A DNA stretch of 13,410 nt from M3007 sp038327555 (GCA_038327555.1 JBBQLD010000078.1:1-13410), one strand, 5' to 3'; positions 1 through 5,863 are shown, counted from the stretch's first letter. The notes: generated from the letters alone by a model not told the origin. Translations and numbers: made by a program.

Positions 1-482
1 CAAAATTGTCCATCCCTGCCAAGACTCCGATTGCTATGCAGCCCAGTAAACTTTTTCAAATCCTGCATCACTTTAAACAACGCTGGCGCATTCGGCATCA
101 ACGTCATCATCATGTGAACGTGGTTAGGCATAATGGTGTAAGTATGAAGATCATACTGTTTCCCATCGCGGTGTTGGATGGCCTCAGAAACTATCTTCGC
201 TACGCACTGTTCTCGAAGCCAATACGGCCCGTTAGGATTCGTGTCCAAAAAATTATCTGTCGCGGCAAAAAGCCGCTTTTGCTCAAGGTATATCCGTTCG
301 TGTTTCTCCCGATCAGTCCAATTTTTTTGTTGCAAAATGCTCCGCTTTATCAGTTCATAGTTTTCTCGCAAGTGCAGATTTACCTCCATAGGAATTGAAC
401 CAGCCAACCTAAAGGTCACAAAAAATGTGGCTTCTGCGGGTTGAAAATGGGGTAGTTTTCGATAGTAGAAATGGGAGGGCAT
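1..482 (-). CDS. REP-associated tyrosine transposase (RAYT, IS200-like Y1 family), C-terminus beyond the window
   Basis: Translating the complement gives 160 residues that open MPSHFYYRKLPHFQPAEATF and continue FVTFRLAGSIP, a typical RAYT N-terminus. The HUH metal-binding motif of the Y1 transposase fold is visible as PNHVH (His121 and His123, DNA near 114-122). The segment LKKFTGLHSN..LGRDGQF at the window edge normally sits just before the catalytic Tyr, which would lie outside. The ATG at 482 is chosen because an in-frame TGA lies two codons upstream (after CCT and AAA) and because the conserved N-terminus begins there; a later ATG at 389 would drop the first beta strand. Family knowledge: RAYTs are single-copy domesticated transposases that nick and process REP palindromes. 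A REP-like pair lies 1.7 kb away (2158-2216). Certain as to family; whether it is intact cannot be seen. Confidence 0.9.
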   Translation of the reverse strand, partial: MPSHFYYRKLPHFQPAEATFFVTFRLAGSIPMEVNLHLRENYELIKRSILQQKNWTDREKHERIYLEQKRLFAATDNFLDTNPNGPYWLREQCVAKIVSEAIQHRDGKQYDLHTYTIMPNHVHMMMTLMPNAPALFKVMQDLKKFTGLHSNRSLGRDGQF

Positions 483-634
483 AGGTTTTCATGGCTTCTT
501 TGGGTTTTTAATGAAGTAAAAAAGAAGTTTTATGTTAGTAAAATGCTGACAGACAACGCAATATACTCGAAATTCACCTGCTCTTAGTTAACCAGACCTC
601 TATTGTATTATTCCTGAAGTCTAATGGGCTGTCC

Positions 635-735
635 TGATTTTGGGCAAATTTAAAACAAAAAATGGTATAAACTAACTTGTTTTAGAAAACTTTCCCTCAA
701 CCCTTCATGTTCGGCATCCGAAACACCTCCTCCAA
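635..735. repeat. Direct repeat copy 1 (partner at 968-1068)
   Basis: This 101-base stretch aligns without gaps to 968-1068, with about 79 of 101 positions identical by hand count. It holds a promoter-like 16-mer (644-659) and, on the complement, the last codons of a decayed gene (LEEVFRMPNMKG then stop). The partner holds the same 16-mer and the matching end of the intact gene at 1030. The identical spacing in both copies indicates a tandem duplication that has diverged. Confidence 0.8.
644..659 (-). promoter_or_regulatory. Promoter-like repeat, copy 1 (TAAATTTG -7 element)
   Basis: On the complement this reads TTTGTTTTAAATTTGC, which contains TAAATTTG, an exact match to the Bacteroidota -7 consensus TAnnTTTG. 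The same 16-mer recurs at 977-992 and 3004-3019, always in the same orientation. This copy lies about 160 bases upstream of the RAYT start and could drive it. No clear -33 TTG is seen at the ideal spacing, so promoter function is an inference. Confidence 0.4.
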
Positions 736-843
736 CCTGAAGTAGATTTCAGCCACCAATCCCGTTTTTGTGTCTAATCCTGCTGAAAAGAAAGAAAAGG
801 TTCGATAATAGGCTAATTGACAGAGCAAGATATCTCCAACCAT
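697..843 (-). pseudogene. Remnant of a paralogue of the winged-helix-like gene at 1030-1950 (3' end only)
   Basis: The complement encodes a 48-residue open stretch ending LEEVFRMPNMKG and TGA, almost the same as the LEEVFRMPSMEG end of the intact neighbour. A weaker match further in (GLVAEIYF against GLVEMVEP) supports common origin. An in-frame TAA lies at 859-861 and nothing resembling the first 260 residues is found upstream, so this is a truncated leftover and not a gene. The DNA around the stop codon belongs to the 101-base direct repeat. It is probably the tail of a duplicated cassette that lost its front part. Confidence 0.7.
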
Positions 844-967
844 ATTGTGCTGGTTCTTTTAAGCTTTTGGGGAGCTTTAGGTTGTTAAAAGCGGAATAGC
901 GCCAAATCGCCGTATTGTTGATGTTTCTGCTGTAAATAAACTAACAATTTGGCAGAAATAAATGTAT

Positions 968-1068
968 TGATTTTGTGCAAATTTAAAACAAAAAGTGGGA
1001 TACATAGATGCCTTGTGGAAAACTATTCTTCAACCTTCCATGCTTGGCATTCGGAACACCTCCTCCAA
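968..1068. repeat. Direct repeat copy 2 (partner at 635-735)
   Basis: This is the ungapped partner of 635-735. It covers the last 13 codons and stop of the intact winged-helix-like gene (the stop ends at 1030 on the complement), the following spacer, and the promoter-like 16-mer. The least conserved part is the spacer at roughly 1000-1017; the coding end and the 16-mer are best kept. Confidence 0.8.
977..992 (-). promoter_or_regulatory. Promoter-like repeat, copy 2 (TAAATTTG -7 element)
   Basis: Same 16-mer as at 644-659 and 3004-3019, reading TTTGTTTTAAATTTGC on the complement with an exact TAnnTTTG match. It lies 38 bases past the stop of the 1030-1950 gene and points at the decayed remnant at 697-843, where it would have been the promoter of the lost duplicate. 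Function is inferred. Confidence 0.4.
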
Positions 1069-1950
1069 TAATTCACTTTTTTGGACCGGACAACTGCTCA
1101 GGCTGAAAATATCAAACGGCTCCACCATTTCTACCAGTCCCCACCAAACTGCGAAGCGACTAAAAAAACGAATGACGAAACAATTGGTCAATGCTCTTTT
1201 TGGATTGTCCTTGTAAATTGAATCTACCTCCTCCAAAAGCGTTGGGAAAGCTTCGAGGTATTTTTGGGGGTAAAAACTGATAGGACGTTCAATTTTCCCA
1301 AAATGTGCCAATATGGACAATGAAAAGGCAAATGCCATTTGCCCGGCCTGCGGATGGTTGTAACCATCGAGATAAGCCCAATTGTATTTCAACGCAAAAG
1401 ATTGAAAAATCTCTTGAAACAACACTGCCCGTTGGGTTGGCTGCGAGAGTTTTTGCCCCTTTTGGGTGAGATGCCATTTGCCCTGTTGTTTGCGGACAAT
1501 TCCAGCCAGTTCAAGCACGATTTTGCAGACATGTATATGGTTAGAGTCCGTCTCCTTGTAAAGTTTACTTGTGCCCGAATCAATCAATTCATCTTTCAGC
1601 GTCGTTTGTTCATACAACGCTTGTACTACCTTGACAGGGAGAGCAGCAGTGGAGCTGGTCAGTTTAAATGGGTTAGTAGTCAGTACAGTGAGCCGGAGCA
1701 TATTTTCTGCCAATAGGAAAAAGGGGCATTTGTTTAGCACCGCTGGGTCGATATCCTTAAAGCCGAAAGTTGAGCCATCAACGAAGGGATCGTACAGCAA
1801 AAAGCGCATCTGGTGGGACGAAATGCCGCAGAACTCCGGCCTAGGCGCATTGTTCTGTAGGTGCATTTCTTCCTGAAGAATCTTGTTCAGTTCGTCCAGG
1901 TCTTTAGGCTGACGGCCTTGCAGCAATTTGTCCAAGTCAATTTTATTCAT
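1030..1950 (-). CDS. Hypothetical protein with a winged-helix-like middle region, coupled to the PLD gene
   Basis: The protein has 306 residues, with no signal peptide or membrane segment. Start: the ATG at 1950 follows the TAA of the PLD gene (1954-1952) with one base between (TAACATG), the usual sign of translational coupling; an in-frame ATG at 1974 would overlap the upstream gene by 23 bases and is less likely. A middle part of about residues 95-175 (LPVKVVQALYEQ, then ICKIVLELAGIV-like helix, then GKWHLTQKGQKLS) looks like a winged helix-turn-helix, followed by FALKYNWAYLDGY. This order recalls the C-terminal region of plasmid pRiA4b ORF-3-like and SEC-C-associated proteins; that match is from memory and should be treated as tentative. 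The C-terminal LEEVFRMPSMEG is repeated in the remnant at 697-843. A role as partner or regulator of the PLD protein is inferred from coupling only. Confidence 0.75.
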   Translation of the reverse strand: MNKIDLDKLLQGRQPKDLDELNKILQEEMHLQNNAPRPEFCGISSHQMRFLLYDPFVDGSTFGFKDIDPAVLNKCPFFLLAENMLRLTVLTTNPFKLTSSTAALPVKVVQALYEQTTLKDELIDSGTSKLYKETDSNHIHVCKIVLELAGIVRKQQGKWHLTQKGQKLSQPTQRAVLFQEIFQSFALKYNWAYLDGYNHPQAGQMAFAFSLSILAHFGKIERPISFYPQKYLEAFPTLLEEVDSIYKDNPKRALTNCFVIRFFSRFAVWWGLVEMVEPFDIFSLSSCPVQKSELLEEVFRMPSMEG

Positions 1951-1951
1951 G

Positions 1952-2983
1952 TTAAAGTAGATTTGTTTCCCCAAAAACCTCCTGCAACACCCTCAACGCT
2001 GATCCGCGATACTTCGCCACGGCCTGACCAGAAGTTTTTTCGGGCAGCAAATAAGGCATTTCCTCCATAATTTTCAACCATTGCACCGATCGAAAACTCG
2101 AAAAATTTTCGCCTATAAACGGCTGCGGGTGAGACTGAATGGTGCCAATTGCAGTGAGGTATGCCGGAACGCTGTTCCGGCCATTCGTCTGAGCCGGAAC
2201 GGCGTTCCGGCTTACCCCAAAAACCAGATCGCCGATTTTCATTCGCCGCGCCCAGCAGCGGGTATCTCGGAGCAAGCGGTCAGGAGACTCAGTTTTGAGT
2301 CGCTCCATTTCCTCGTCAAAAAGTTCCTCATCCCACATTCGATAAGCAGTCCAAAAAGGTGTTATGAGATGGGCAGCATCAAAGGGTAAATAGTTTTCAG
2401 AGTATAGCAAGGATCTGTCGACTTTCAATTTATCCACCAGCACAAGCCAGACATTTGCCCCAGAACTCACTTTTCTGCGCAAATCAGCCAATGGAAACTG
2501 TGTTTTTTCAAACAAAGGGAAAGCGGAAAACACTTTTACATCGGCGCGGCGCACCTGAAATATACGTTGGGCAATGGTTTTCTGGCGATCAAATTCTTCT
2601 TTGAATGCAGTTACGGCCAATGCATCATTAGTAACCAGTAAATTTTCGGCGTTCGAATTATATGTCCAATTGAAGGAACCGGTGAGCAGAAGTCGCCCAT
2701 CCAAAATCGCAAATTTGTGGTGCATCAATCCAGTCTCCCGGCAAGCCCAGAGTTGACCGCCAGCGCGCACAAATTTTTGAAAATCCAGCCCGCCATCACG
2801 GATATTTTGGCTATCATATTCGAGCAGAAGCTCCACCATCGTCCCCGTTTGCAAGCGATCCATCAACACCTCAAAAATATCGCGGTGTGAAAACCAGCAG
2901 ACAGCTGCTCGGATGCTGTGCTTTGTTTTGGAGAGATGTTCTACGAGATGTTCAGGAAGATTTTGGAAATAGGCTGTTTTCAT
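1952..2983 (-). CDS. Phospholipase D-like (HKD) nuclease-type protein with a C-terminal PUA/EVE-like region
   Basis: The protein has 343 residues. A single HKD motif is clear: His88-x-Lys90-x4-Asp95, then Gly102-Ser103-x-Asn105 (HHKFAILDG ... TGSFNW). One HKD per chain is typical of dimeric PLD-family nucleases such as Nuc and of restriction-linked PLD enzymes; there is no signal peptide, so it should be cytoplasmic. Residues about 235-330 (WARRMKIGDLVFGV ... LTAIGTI ... RSVQWLKIMEEMPYL) resemble PUA/EVE-like domains found in modification-dependent restriction proteins; this is inference. That region carries an 18-20 residue insertion (about 258-277) encoded by two REP-like palindromes. ATG 2983 is preferred over an in-frame GTG at 3025 because that GTG would place the promoter-like 16-mer inside the gene. 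It is coupled to the downstream 1030-1950 gene. Possible roles are defence nuclease or DNA processing. Confidence 0.85.
   Translation of the reverse strand: MKTAYFQNLPEHLVEHLSKTKHSIRAAVCWFSHRDIFEVLMDRLQTGTMVELLLEYDSQNIRDGGLDFQKFVRAGGQLWACRETGLMHHKFAILDGRLLLTGSFNWTYNSNAENLLVTNDALAVTAFKEEFDRQKTIAQRIFQVRRADVKVFSAFPLFEKTQFPLADLRRKVSSGANVWLVLVDKLKVDRSLLYSENYLPFDAAHLITPFWTAYRMWDEELFDEEMERLKTESPDRLLRDTRCWARRMKIGDLVFGVSRNAVPAQTNGRNSVPAYLTAIGTIQSHPQPFIGENFSSFRSVQWLKIMEEMPYLLPEKTSGQAVAKYRGSALRVLQEVFGETNLL
2158..2216. repeat. Pair of inverted REP-like palindromes (BIME-like) inside the PLD gene
   Basis: Two 19-base palindromes, GCCGGAACgctGTTCCGGC (2163-2181) and GCCGGAACggcGTTCCGGC (2193-2211), each have 8-bp arms and a 3-base loop. 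They are flanked by GGTAT on the left and TTACC on the right, so the whole unit is itself an inverted repeat. The layout of a GTAA/GTAT tetranucleotide next to a GC-rich palindrome, in head-to-head pairs, is that of REP/BIME sequences. The unit is read through in frame and adds SRNAVPAQTNGRNSVPAY to the protein. A RAYT gene, the enzyme class linked to REPs, lies at 1-482. Confidence 0.8.
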
Positions 2984-3003
2984 GGATTGTTGGAAACCTT
3001 TCG

Positions 3004-3019
3004 GCAAATTTAAAACAAA
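3004..3019 (-). promoter_or_regulatory. Promoter-like repeat, copy 3, upstream of the PLD gene
   Basis: The complement reads TTTGTTTTAAATTTGC with TAAATTTG matching TAnnTTTG. It ends 20 bases before the ATG at 2983, a short but workable leader. It is identical to the 16-mers at 644-659 and 977-992. It is the best candidate for the promoter of the PLD/winged-helix pair, although a -33 TTG at ideal spacing is not evident. Confidence 0.45.
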
Positions 3020-3027
3020 TTGCACTG

Positions 3028-3089
3028 TAAGGAACGCGGCAATAGTAACGTAGTCATTTTAGGTCAGCCATTTTTTCATCAGACAACCC
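3028..3089. repeat. Half copy of the palindromic element found at 12659-12822
   Basis: These 62 bases match the complement of 12761-12822 at about 57 of 62 positions (hand count), starting TAAGGAACGCGGCA and ending CATCAGACAACCC. The central part and the other arm are absent, so no long hairpin can form here. It fills nearly all the space between the permease stop (3093) and the promoter-like 16-mer of the PLD gene. It is probably a decayed or one-ended copy of a mobile palindromic element. Confidence 0.8.
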
Positions 3090-3092
3090 AAT

Positions 3093-4436
3093 TTATCCCA
3101 AACCACCACCATCTCTTCCCTTCTTCTGAAAAAACAGCCAGTAGGCCAGTAGCCCAGCCACGATCACCACCAATCCAGCCAAGGCTTTTTCCCAACTTCC
3201 TACCAGATTGAAGCACACAAACCACGCGCAAATACCCACAAATATGATCGGGGTGAAAGGATACAAGGTGGTTCGGTAACTACGCTCCGCATTCGGGCGT
3301 TTTTTCCGAAAAACAAAAATGGTGGTGCCCACGAGCATCAGTCCAATCCAATCAAGGAAAGTAACGTACTCGATCAAGTCATTAAACGTACCCCAGAAGA
3401 AAAGCAGGAACAAGGCCCATAGGCTTTGGATAAGCATGGCCCACACAGGCGTGTGCCATTTGGGGTGTATTTCCGCAAGCTTGGCAAAGAAAACGCCGTC
3501 TTTTGCCATTGCATAATACATTCTGGGTGCTGTGACGGAATAAATGCCGATGCTTCCAAAGGTGCTTAGCGCGATCAGGAGCGCCATAAGGGTGCCACCC
3601 CAAGGCGTAACGGTATTCATGGCATCGGCAGCGACGGTCTTGGAATACGCGATTTGTTCCACGGGGAGCAGGCGCATGTAGGCCACGTTTGCCAGCACAT
3701 ACACGAGTGTGATAACGATTGCCCCCAAAATCATGGCGCGTGGCACAGTTCGCTGCGGATTTTTGGTTTCGCCAGCCATAAAAGACGCGTGTTGCCAGCC
3801 ACCAAAACTCCAAAGCACGCCGATAAAGCCAAGCGCGAATGCGCTCATCAAATTGTCGGGCGGGGTATTTGCGAAACTACTTGCGGCATTCTCCGTTGCA
3901 GCTTGAGGATTAGCAAAAAACCAACCGGTGCCGATAATCATAGCTAATCCGACCAATTTTGCTCCGCCAAAAATATTGGCGATCCACTCCCCGATTTTCA
4001 CCCCAAAAAGGTTGACAACGGTTAGAAAAATGATAATTCCGGCCGCCAAGGGCAATTCCCGCGTACTGTCTTTTCCCGAACCATAGAGGTAAAGCAAATG
4101 CTCGGAACATACCAGTGCCAACGCAGCAATAGCACCTGCAGTGCTGCAAAACAAGATAAACCAGCCATATAGAAATCCGACCACATCGCCGTAGGCCTCG
4201 CGTAAATACACATAAAGTCCGCCGACACCGGGGAACATCCCGCCCAATTCTGCAAAAGTCAGCGCACCAGCCAAGGCTACGACACCACCAAGTACCCACA
4301 GTGCGATCACATATTCAGGCAGATGCACTTGAACAGCAACATTACCAGGGGTTCTGAAAATGCCGCTGCCGATAGTGCATCCAATGGCAATCATGGTTAA
4401 GCTGTAAAGCGAAAGGGAGCGGCGGAGTTCAGACAT
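3093..4436 (-). CDS. APC-superfamily amino acid permease
   Basis: The protein has 447 residues, almost entirely hydrophobic segments separated by short loops, consistent with about 12 transmembrane helices in the inner membrane. The first helix carries the APC signature GCTIGSGIFRTPG (residues 19-31), the backbone substrate-binding motif of this superfamily. FAELGGMFPGVGGLYVYLREAYG (around residues 61-83) is typical of the LAT/APA-type families that exchange or take up amino acids with protons. Substrate cannot be told from sequence. The ATG at 4436 lies 19 bases after the stop of the Trp-repeat gene, so the two are probably co-transcribed. The protein ends in a short charged tail (KKGRDGGG) and has normal family length, with no sign of damage. 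Confidence 0.9.
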   Translation of the reverse strand: MSELRRSLSLYSLTMIAIGCTIGSGIFRTPGNVAVQVHLPEYVIALWVLGGVVALAGALTFAELGGMFPGVGGLYVYLREAYGDVVGFLYGWFILFCSTAGAIAALALVCSEHLLYLYGSGKDSTRELPLAAGIIIFLTVVNLFGVKIGEWIANIFGGAKLVGLAMIIGTGWFFANPQAATENAASSFANTPPDNLMSAFALGFIGVLWSFGGWQHASFMAGETKNPQRTVPRAMILGAIVITLVYVLANVAYMRLLPVEQIAYSKTVAADAMNTVTPWGGTLMALLIALSTFGSIGIYSVTAPRMYYAMAKDGVFFAKLAEIHPKWHTPVWAMLIQSLWALFLLFFWGTFNDLIEYVTFLDWIGLMLVGTTIFVFRKKRPNAERSYRTTLYPFTPIIFVGICAWFVCFNLVGSWEKALAGLVVIVAGLLAYWLFFQKKGRDGGGLG

Positions 4437-4455
4437 GAGTTAGAATTTGACCACT

Positions 4456-5058
4456 TTAATTTTTGGGGCTACTATTGAAAATAACCAGGAATATCATGGC
4501 CAGTTTCATTTCTTCAGAAATAACGGGGTCTAGATTATCCTCAATGGCCCAATCGCGCGGATCGCGAGCGCGGAGTGTGTACAAGTAGAATTTCCCATAG
4601 TTGGAATCCTGAACCAGCCATTCATCGAGCTGATTGGTCCATTTGCTTTTGATATGGAGGCTAATGGAGTTGTCTGAGACACGCCACTCTTTCAGATCGC
4701 CTGACCAAGTGGTTCGCATGGTTATTATCGATCCCGAATAGCTGCGAAGCTCCCATTGTTGCGGGTCGTCTTTCCATTTTTGACGGATGGTGCCGCGTTG
4801 GCCGCCTAATTCATAATCCCATTCTGACCAATCATCGCGGACATTGAGCCAACGAAGTTTTAGGTTGCCATATAATTCTTCTTCAGCTACTTCGCCCTCC
4901 TCTAAATCCGCTTGTCTGAGGGTGGAAAAGAGTTCCCATTCCACAAAAGAATCCTGCCATCGGCAACCAATGGTCGTCATGGTTGGCGTTTGGGCTGAAG
5001 CAAAAGTTAACAGGCAAAAGGACAAAAATGCCCAGAGCGAAAAGCGATAGGCAGCCAT
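4456..5058 (-). CDS. Secreted hypothetical protein made of W-x6-W repeats
   Basis: The protein has 200 residues. The N-terminus (positively charged Arg5, hydrophobic stretch 6-19, then ASAQ) is a signal peptide with likely cleavage around residue 22. The mature part contains repeated Trp pairs spaced W-x6-W: W34/W41, W70/W77, W95/W102, W118/W125, W140/W147 and a last W170, with units about 22-25 residues apart and acidic residues before the second Trp (for example SGDLKEW, TNQLDEW). This suggests a small all-beta repeat structure, with Trp residues as hydrophobic pegs. I recognise no named family. The gene is directly upstream of the permease. The last 20 residues (EEMKLAMIFLVIFNSS) are hydrophobic and might anchor or cap the repeat. 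Confidence 0.8.
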   Translation of the reverse strand: MAAYRFSLWAFLSFCLLTFASAQTPTMTTIGCRWQDSFVEWELFSTLRQADLEEGEVAEEELYGNLKLRWLNVRDDWSEWDYELGGQRGTIRQKWKDDPQQWELRSYSGSIITMRTTWSGDLKEWRVSDNSISLHIKSKWTNQLDEWLVQDSNYGKFYLYTLRARDPRDWAIEDNLDPVISEEMKLAMIFLVIFNSSPKN

Positions 5059-5086
5059 GTTTAAAATTTTAAAATTGTAACCGAAC

Positions 5087-5094
5087 CAAAAATA
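5087..5094 (-). promoter_or_regulatory. Possible -7 element (TATTTTTG) for the Trp-repeat/permease genes
   Basis: On the complement TATTTTTG matches TAnnTTTG and lies about 30 bases before the ATG at 5058. It overlaps the T-rich tail of the hairpin at 5096-5135, so the same bases may serve as terminator tract, promoter or both. No good -33 TTG is seen at the usual distance. Confidence 0.35.
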
Positions 5095-5095
5095 A

Positions 5096-5135
5096 CAACG
5101 CCGCCAACACGCCAGAAGCGAAATGGGCGGCGTTG
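5096..5135 (-). terminator. Hairpin terminator after the DUF3127 gene
   Basis: A 10-bp stem, CAACGCCGCC at 5096-5105 pairing with GGCGGCGTTG at 5126-5135, has a 20-base loop. On the complement it follows the stop of the DUF3127 gene by about 43 bases and is followed by TTATTTTTGG. This fits a Rho-independent terminator, though the loop is longer than usual and the T tract is imperfect. Confidence 0.55.
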
Positions 5136-5178
5136 CCGAGTCAGAAAGTCATGTGTGCAGTAGACTTAAACATGAGGT

Positions 5179-5583
5179 TTAAAACGGCAAATCATCCGTA
5201 CTAACCGGAGGTGCATCTGTGTAGTTGGGGAAAGGGTCAGTGGGGAAATTATCCCCCGCAGGAGCAGCTGCTTTGTTGCGCTTAGGTGCCTCGGAGGAAC
5301 CACCACTGCTTTCGCCACCGCCAACTTCCATCCGCCAGGCATTCAGGTTGGTCATATATTTTCCGTTCCATTCACGACCACGAAGATCGAACGAAACGCG
5401 CACTTGGTCGCCCTCGCTGAAGGTATCCAAAATACCGCAGCGATCCTGCACGGCTTGAAACTTGATGAGTTGTGGATAATTGCCATCAGGAATTTCGAGC
5501 ACGAACTCGCGTGCTGCAAAATTGGCAGATTTTTGTTCGGTCGGGAAGACGCGGTGGAGTTTGCCTTCAACTTCAAAAGCCAT
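5179..5583 (-). CDS. DUF3127 domain protein with an SSB-like acidic C-terminal tip
   Basis: The protein has 134 residues. Residues 1-87 (FEVEGKLHRVFP, FAAREFVLEIPDGNYPQLIKFQ, GDQVRVSFDLRGREWNGKYM, NAWRMEV) match the layout of DUF3127, a family of small Bacteroidota proteins with an OB-fold-like beta pattern. Then comes a flexible Gly/Ser/Ala/Pro-rich linker (88-128) and the last residues STDDLPF. Single-stranded DNA-binding protein ends in DDxPF-type tips that recruit replication and repair proteins, so this ending is striking. From this one may infer a DNA-associated, SSB-like role, but no nucleic-acid binding is shown. The ATG at 5583 begins the conserved beta strand. It is followed by a hairpin terminator and is divergent from the E2 gene. 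Confidence 0.85.
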   Translation of the reverse strand: MAFEVEGKLHRVFPTEQKSANFAAREFVLEIPDGNYPQLIKFQAVQDRCGILDTFSEGDQVRVSFDLRGREWNGKYMTNLNAWRMEVGGGESSGGSSEAPKRNKAAAPAGDNFPTDPFPNYTDAPPVSTDDLPF

Positions 5584-5612
5584 TGTCTGTCAAATTATTG
5601 AGTGTAAAAATA

Positions 5613-5637
5613 CAAATATGAAGGTGCAAAAATGCAC
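5613..5637 (-). promoter_or_regulatory. Possible promoter region of the DUF3127 gene
   Basis: On the complement CATATTTG (5620-5613) matches the TAnnTTTG element at 7 of 8 positions, about 30 bases before the start codon. Just upstream is a small inverted repeat, GTGCA (5624-5628) and TGCAC (5633-5637), and further on TTTTTG lies about 18 bases from the -7 element. The match is imperfect. Confidence 0.3.
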
Positions 5638-5658
5638 ACAAAAATTGAAAAACCGGGT

Positions 5659-5670
5659 ATTACATGTAAT
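5659..5670. promoter_or_regulatory. Perfect 12-base palindrome between divergent genes
   Basis: ATTACATGTAAT is a perfect dyad in the space between the leftward DUF3127 gene and the rightward E2 gene, 29 bases upstream of the E2 -33 element. Its size and position would suit a dimeric regulator, but no second copy is seen in the window, so chance cannot be excluded. Confidence 0.25.
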
Positions 5671-5698
5671 TTGAGCGGATAGCGCACAAGGAGTAAGA

Positions 5699-5726
5699 TT
5701 GGAGAGAAGGACAATTGCTACCTTTG
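5699..5726 (+). promoter_or_regulatory. Bacteroidota-type promoter of the E2 gene
   Basis: TTG (5699-5701) and TACCTTTG (5719-5726) are separated by 17 bases, which fits the TTG-N17-23-TAnnTTTG consensus of Bacteroidota primary sigma factor promoters. Transcription would begin near 5733, leaving a leader of about 130 bases before the ATG at 5864. A weak hairpin (CCGTAGCAT 5742-5750 with ATGCTGCGG 5762-5770) lies in that leader. Confidence 0.65.
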
Positions 5727-5863
5727 CGCTTCGTTTAGCCGCCGTAGCATTGCTTTATGCCATGCTGCGGGGTGAAAGCTGGCTTTAGACCAAATTTTTC
5801 AAAAATAAAAAAGGTGCAATAAAGGAATTTCCTCCTTGAATGGCGCCCTCACCACAATTACAC

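Noticed and set aside
6..398. Plus-strand open frame of 130 codons at the left edge
   Set aside because: It is antisense to a clear RAYT transposase gene with an HUH motif; its own product has no family features.
1339..1716. Plus-strand open frame of 125 codons
   Set aside because: It lies wholly opposite the 1030-1950 gene and has no recognisable protein character.
1951..1974. ATG at 1974 for the winged-helix-like protein
   Set aside because: It would overlap the PLD gene by 23 bases, whereas the ATG at 1950 gives a classic TAACATG coupling.
2984..3025. GTG start at 3025 for the PLD protein
   Set aside because: It adds 14 residues across the promoter-like 16-mer, which also stands outside any coding frame in its other two copies; the ATG at 2983 is more credible.
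3382..4299. Alternative frames within the permease gene, on both strands
   Set aside because: They are shadows of a complete APC permease; their products are rich in Cys, Arg and Trp without domain pattern.
5840..5863. ATG at 5840 for the E2 protein
   Set aside because: The lipoyl domain conserved start is at the ATG at 5864; the extension MAPSPQLH is not family-like, though it cannot be fully excluded.
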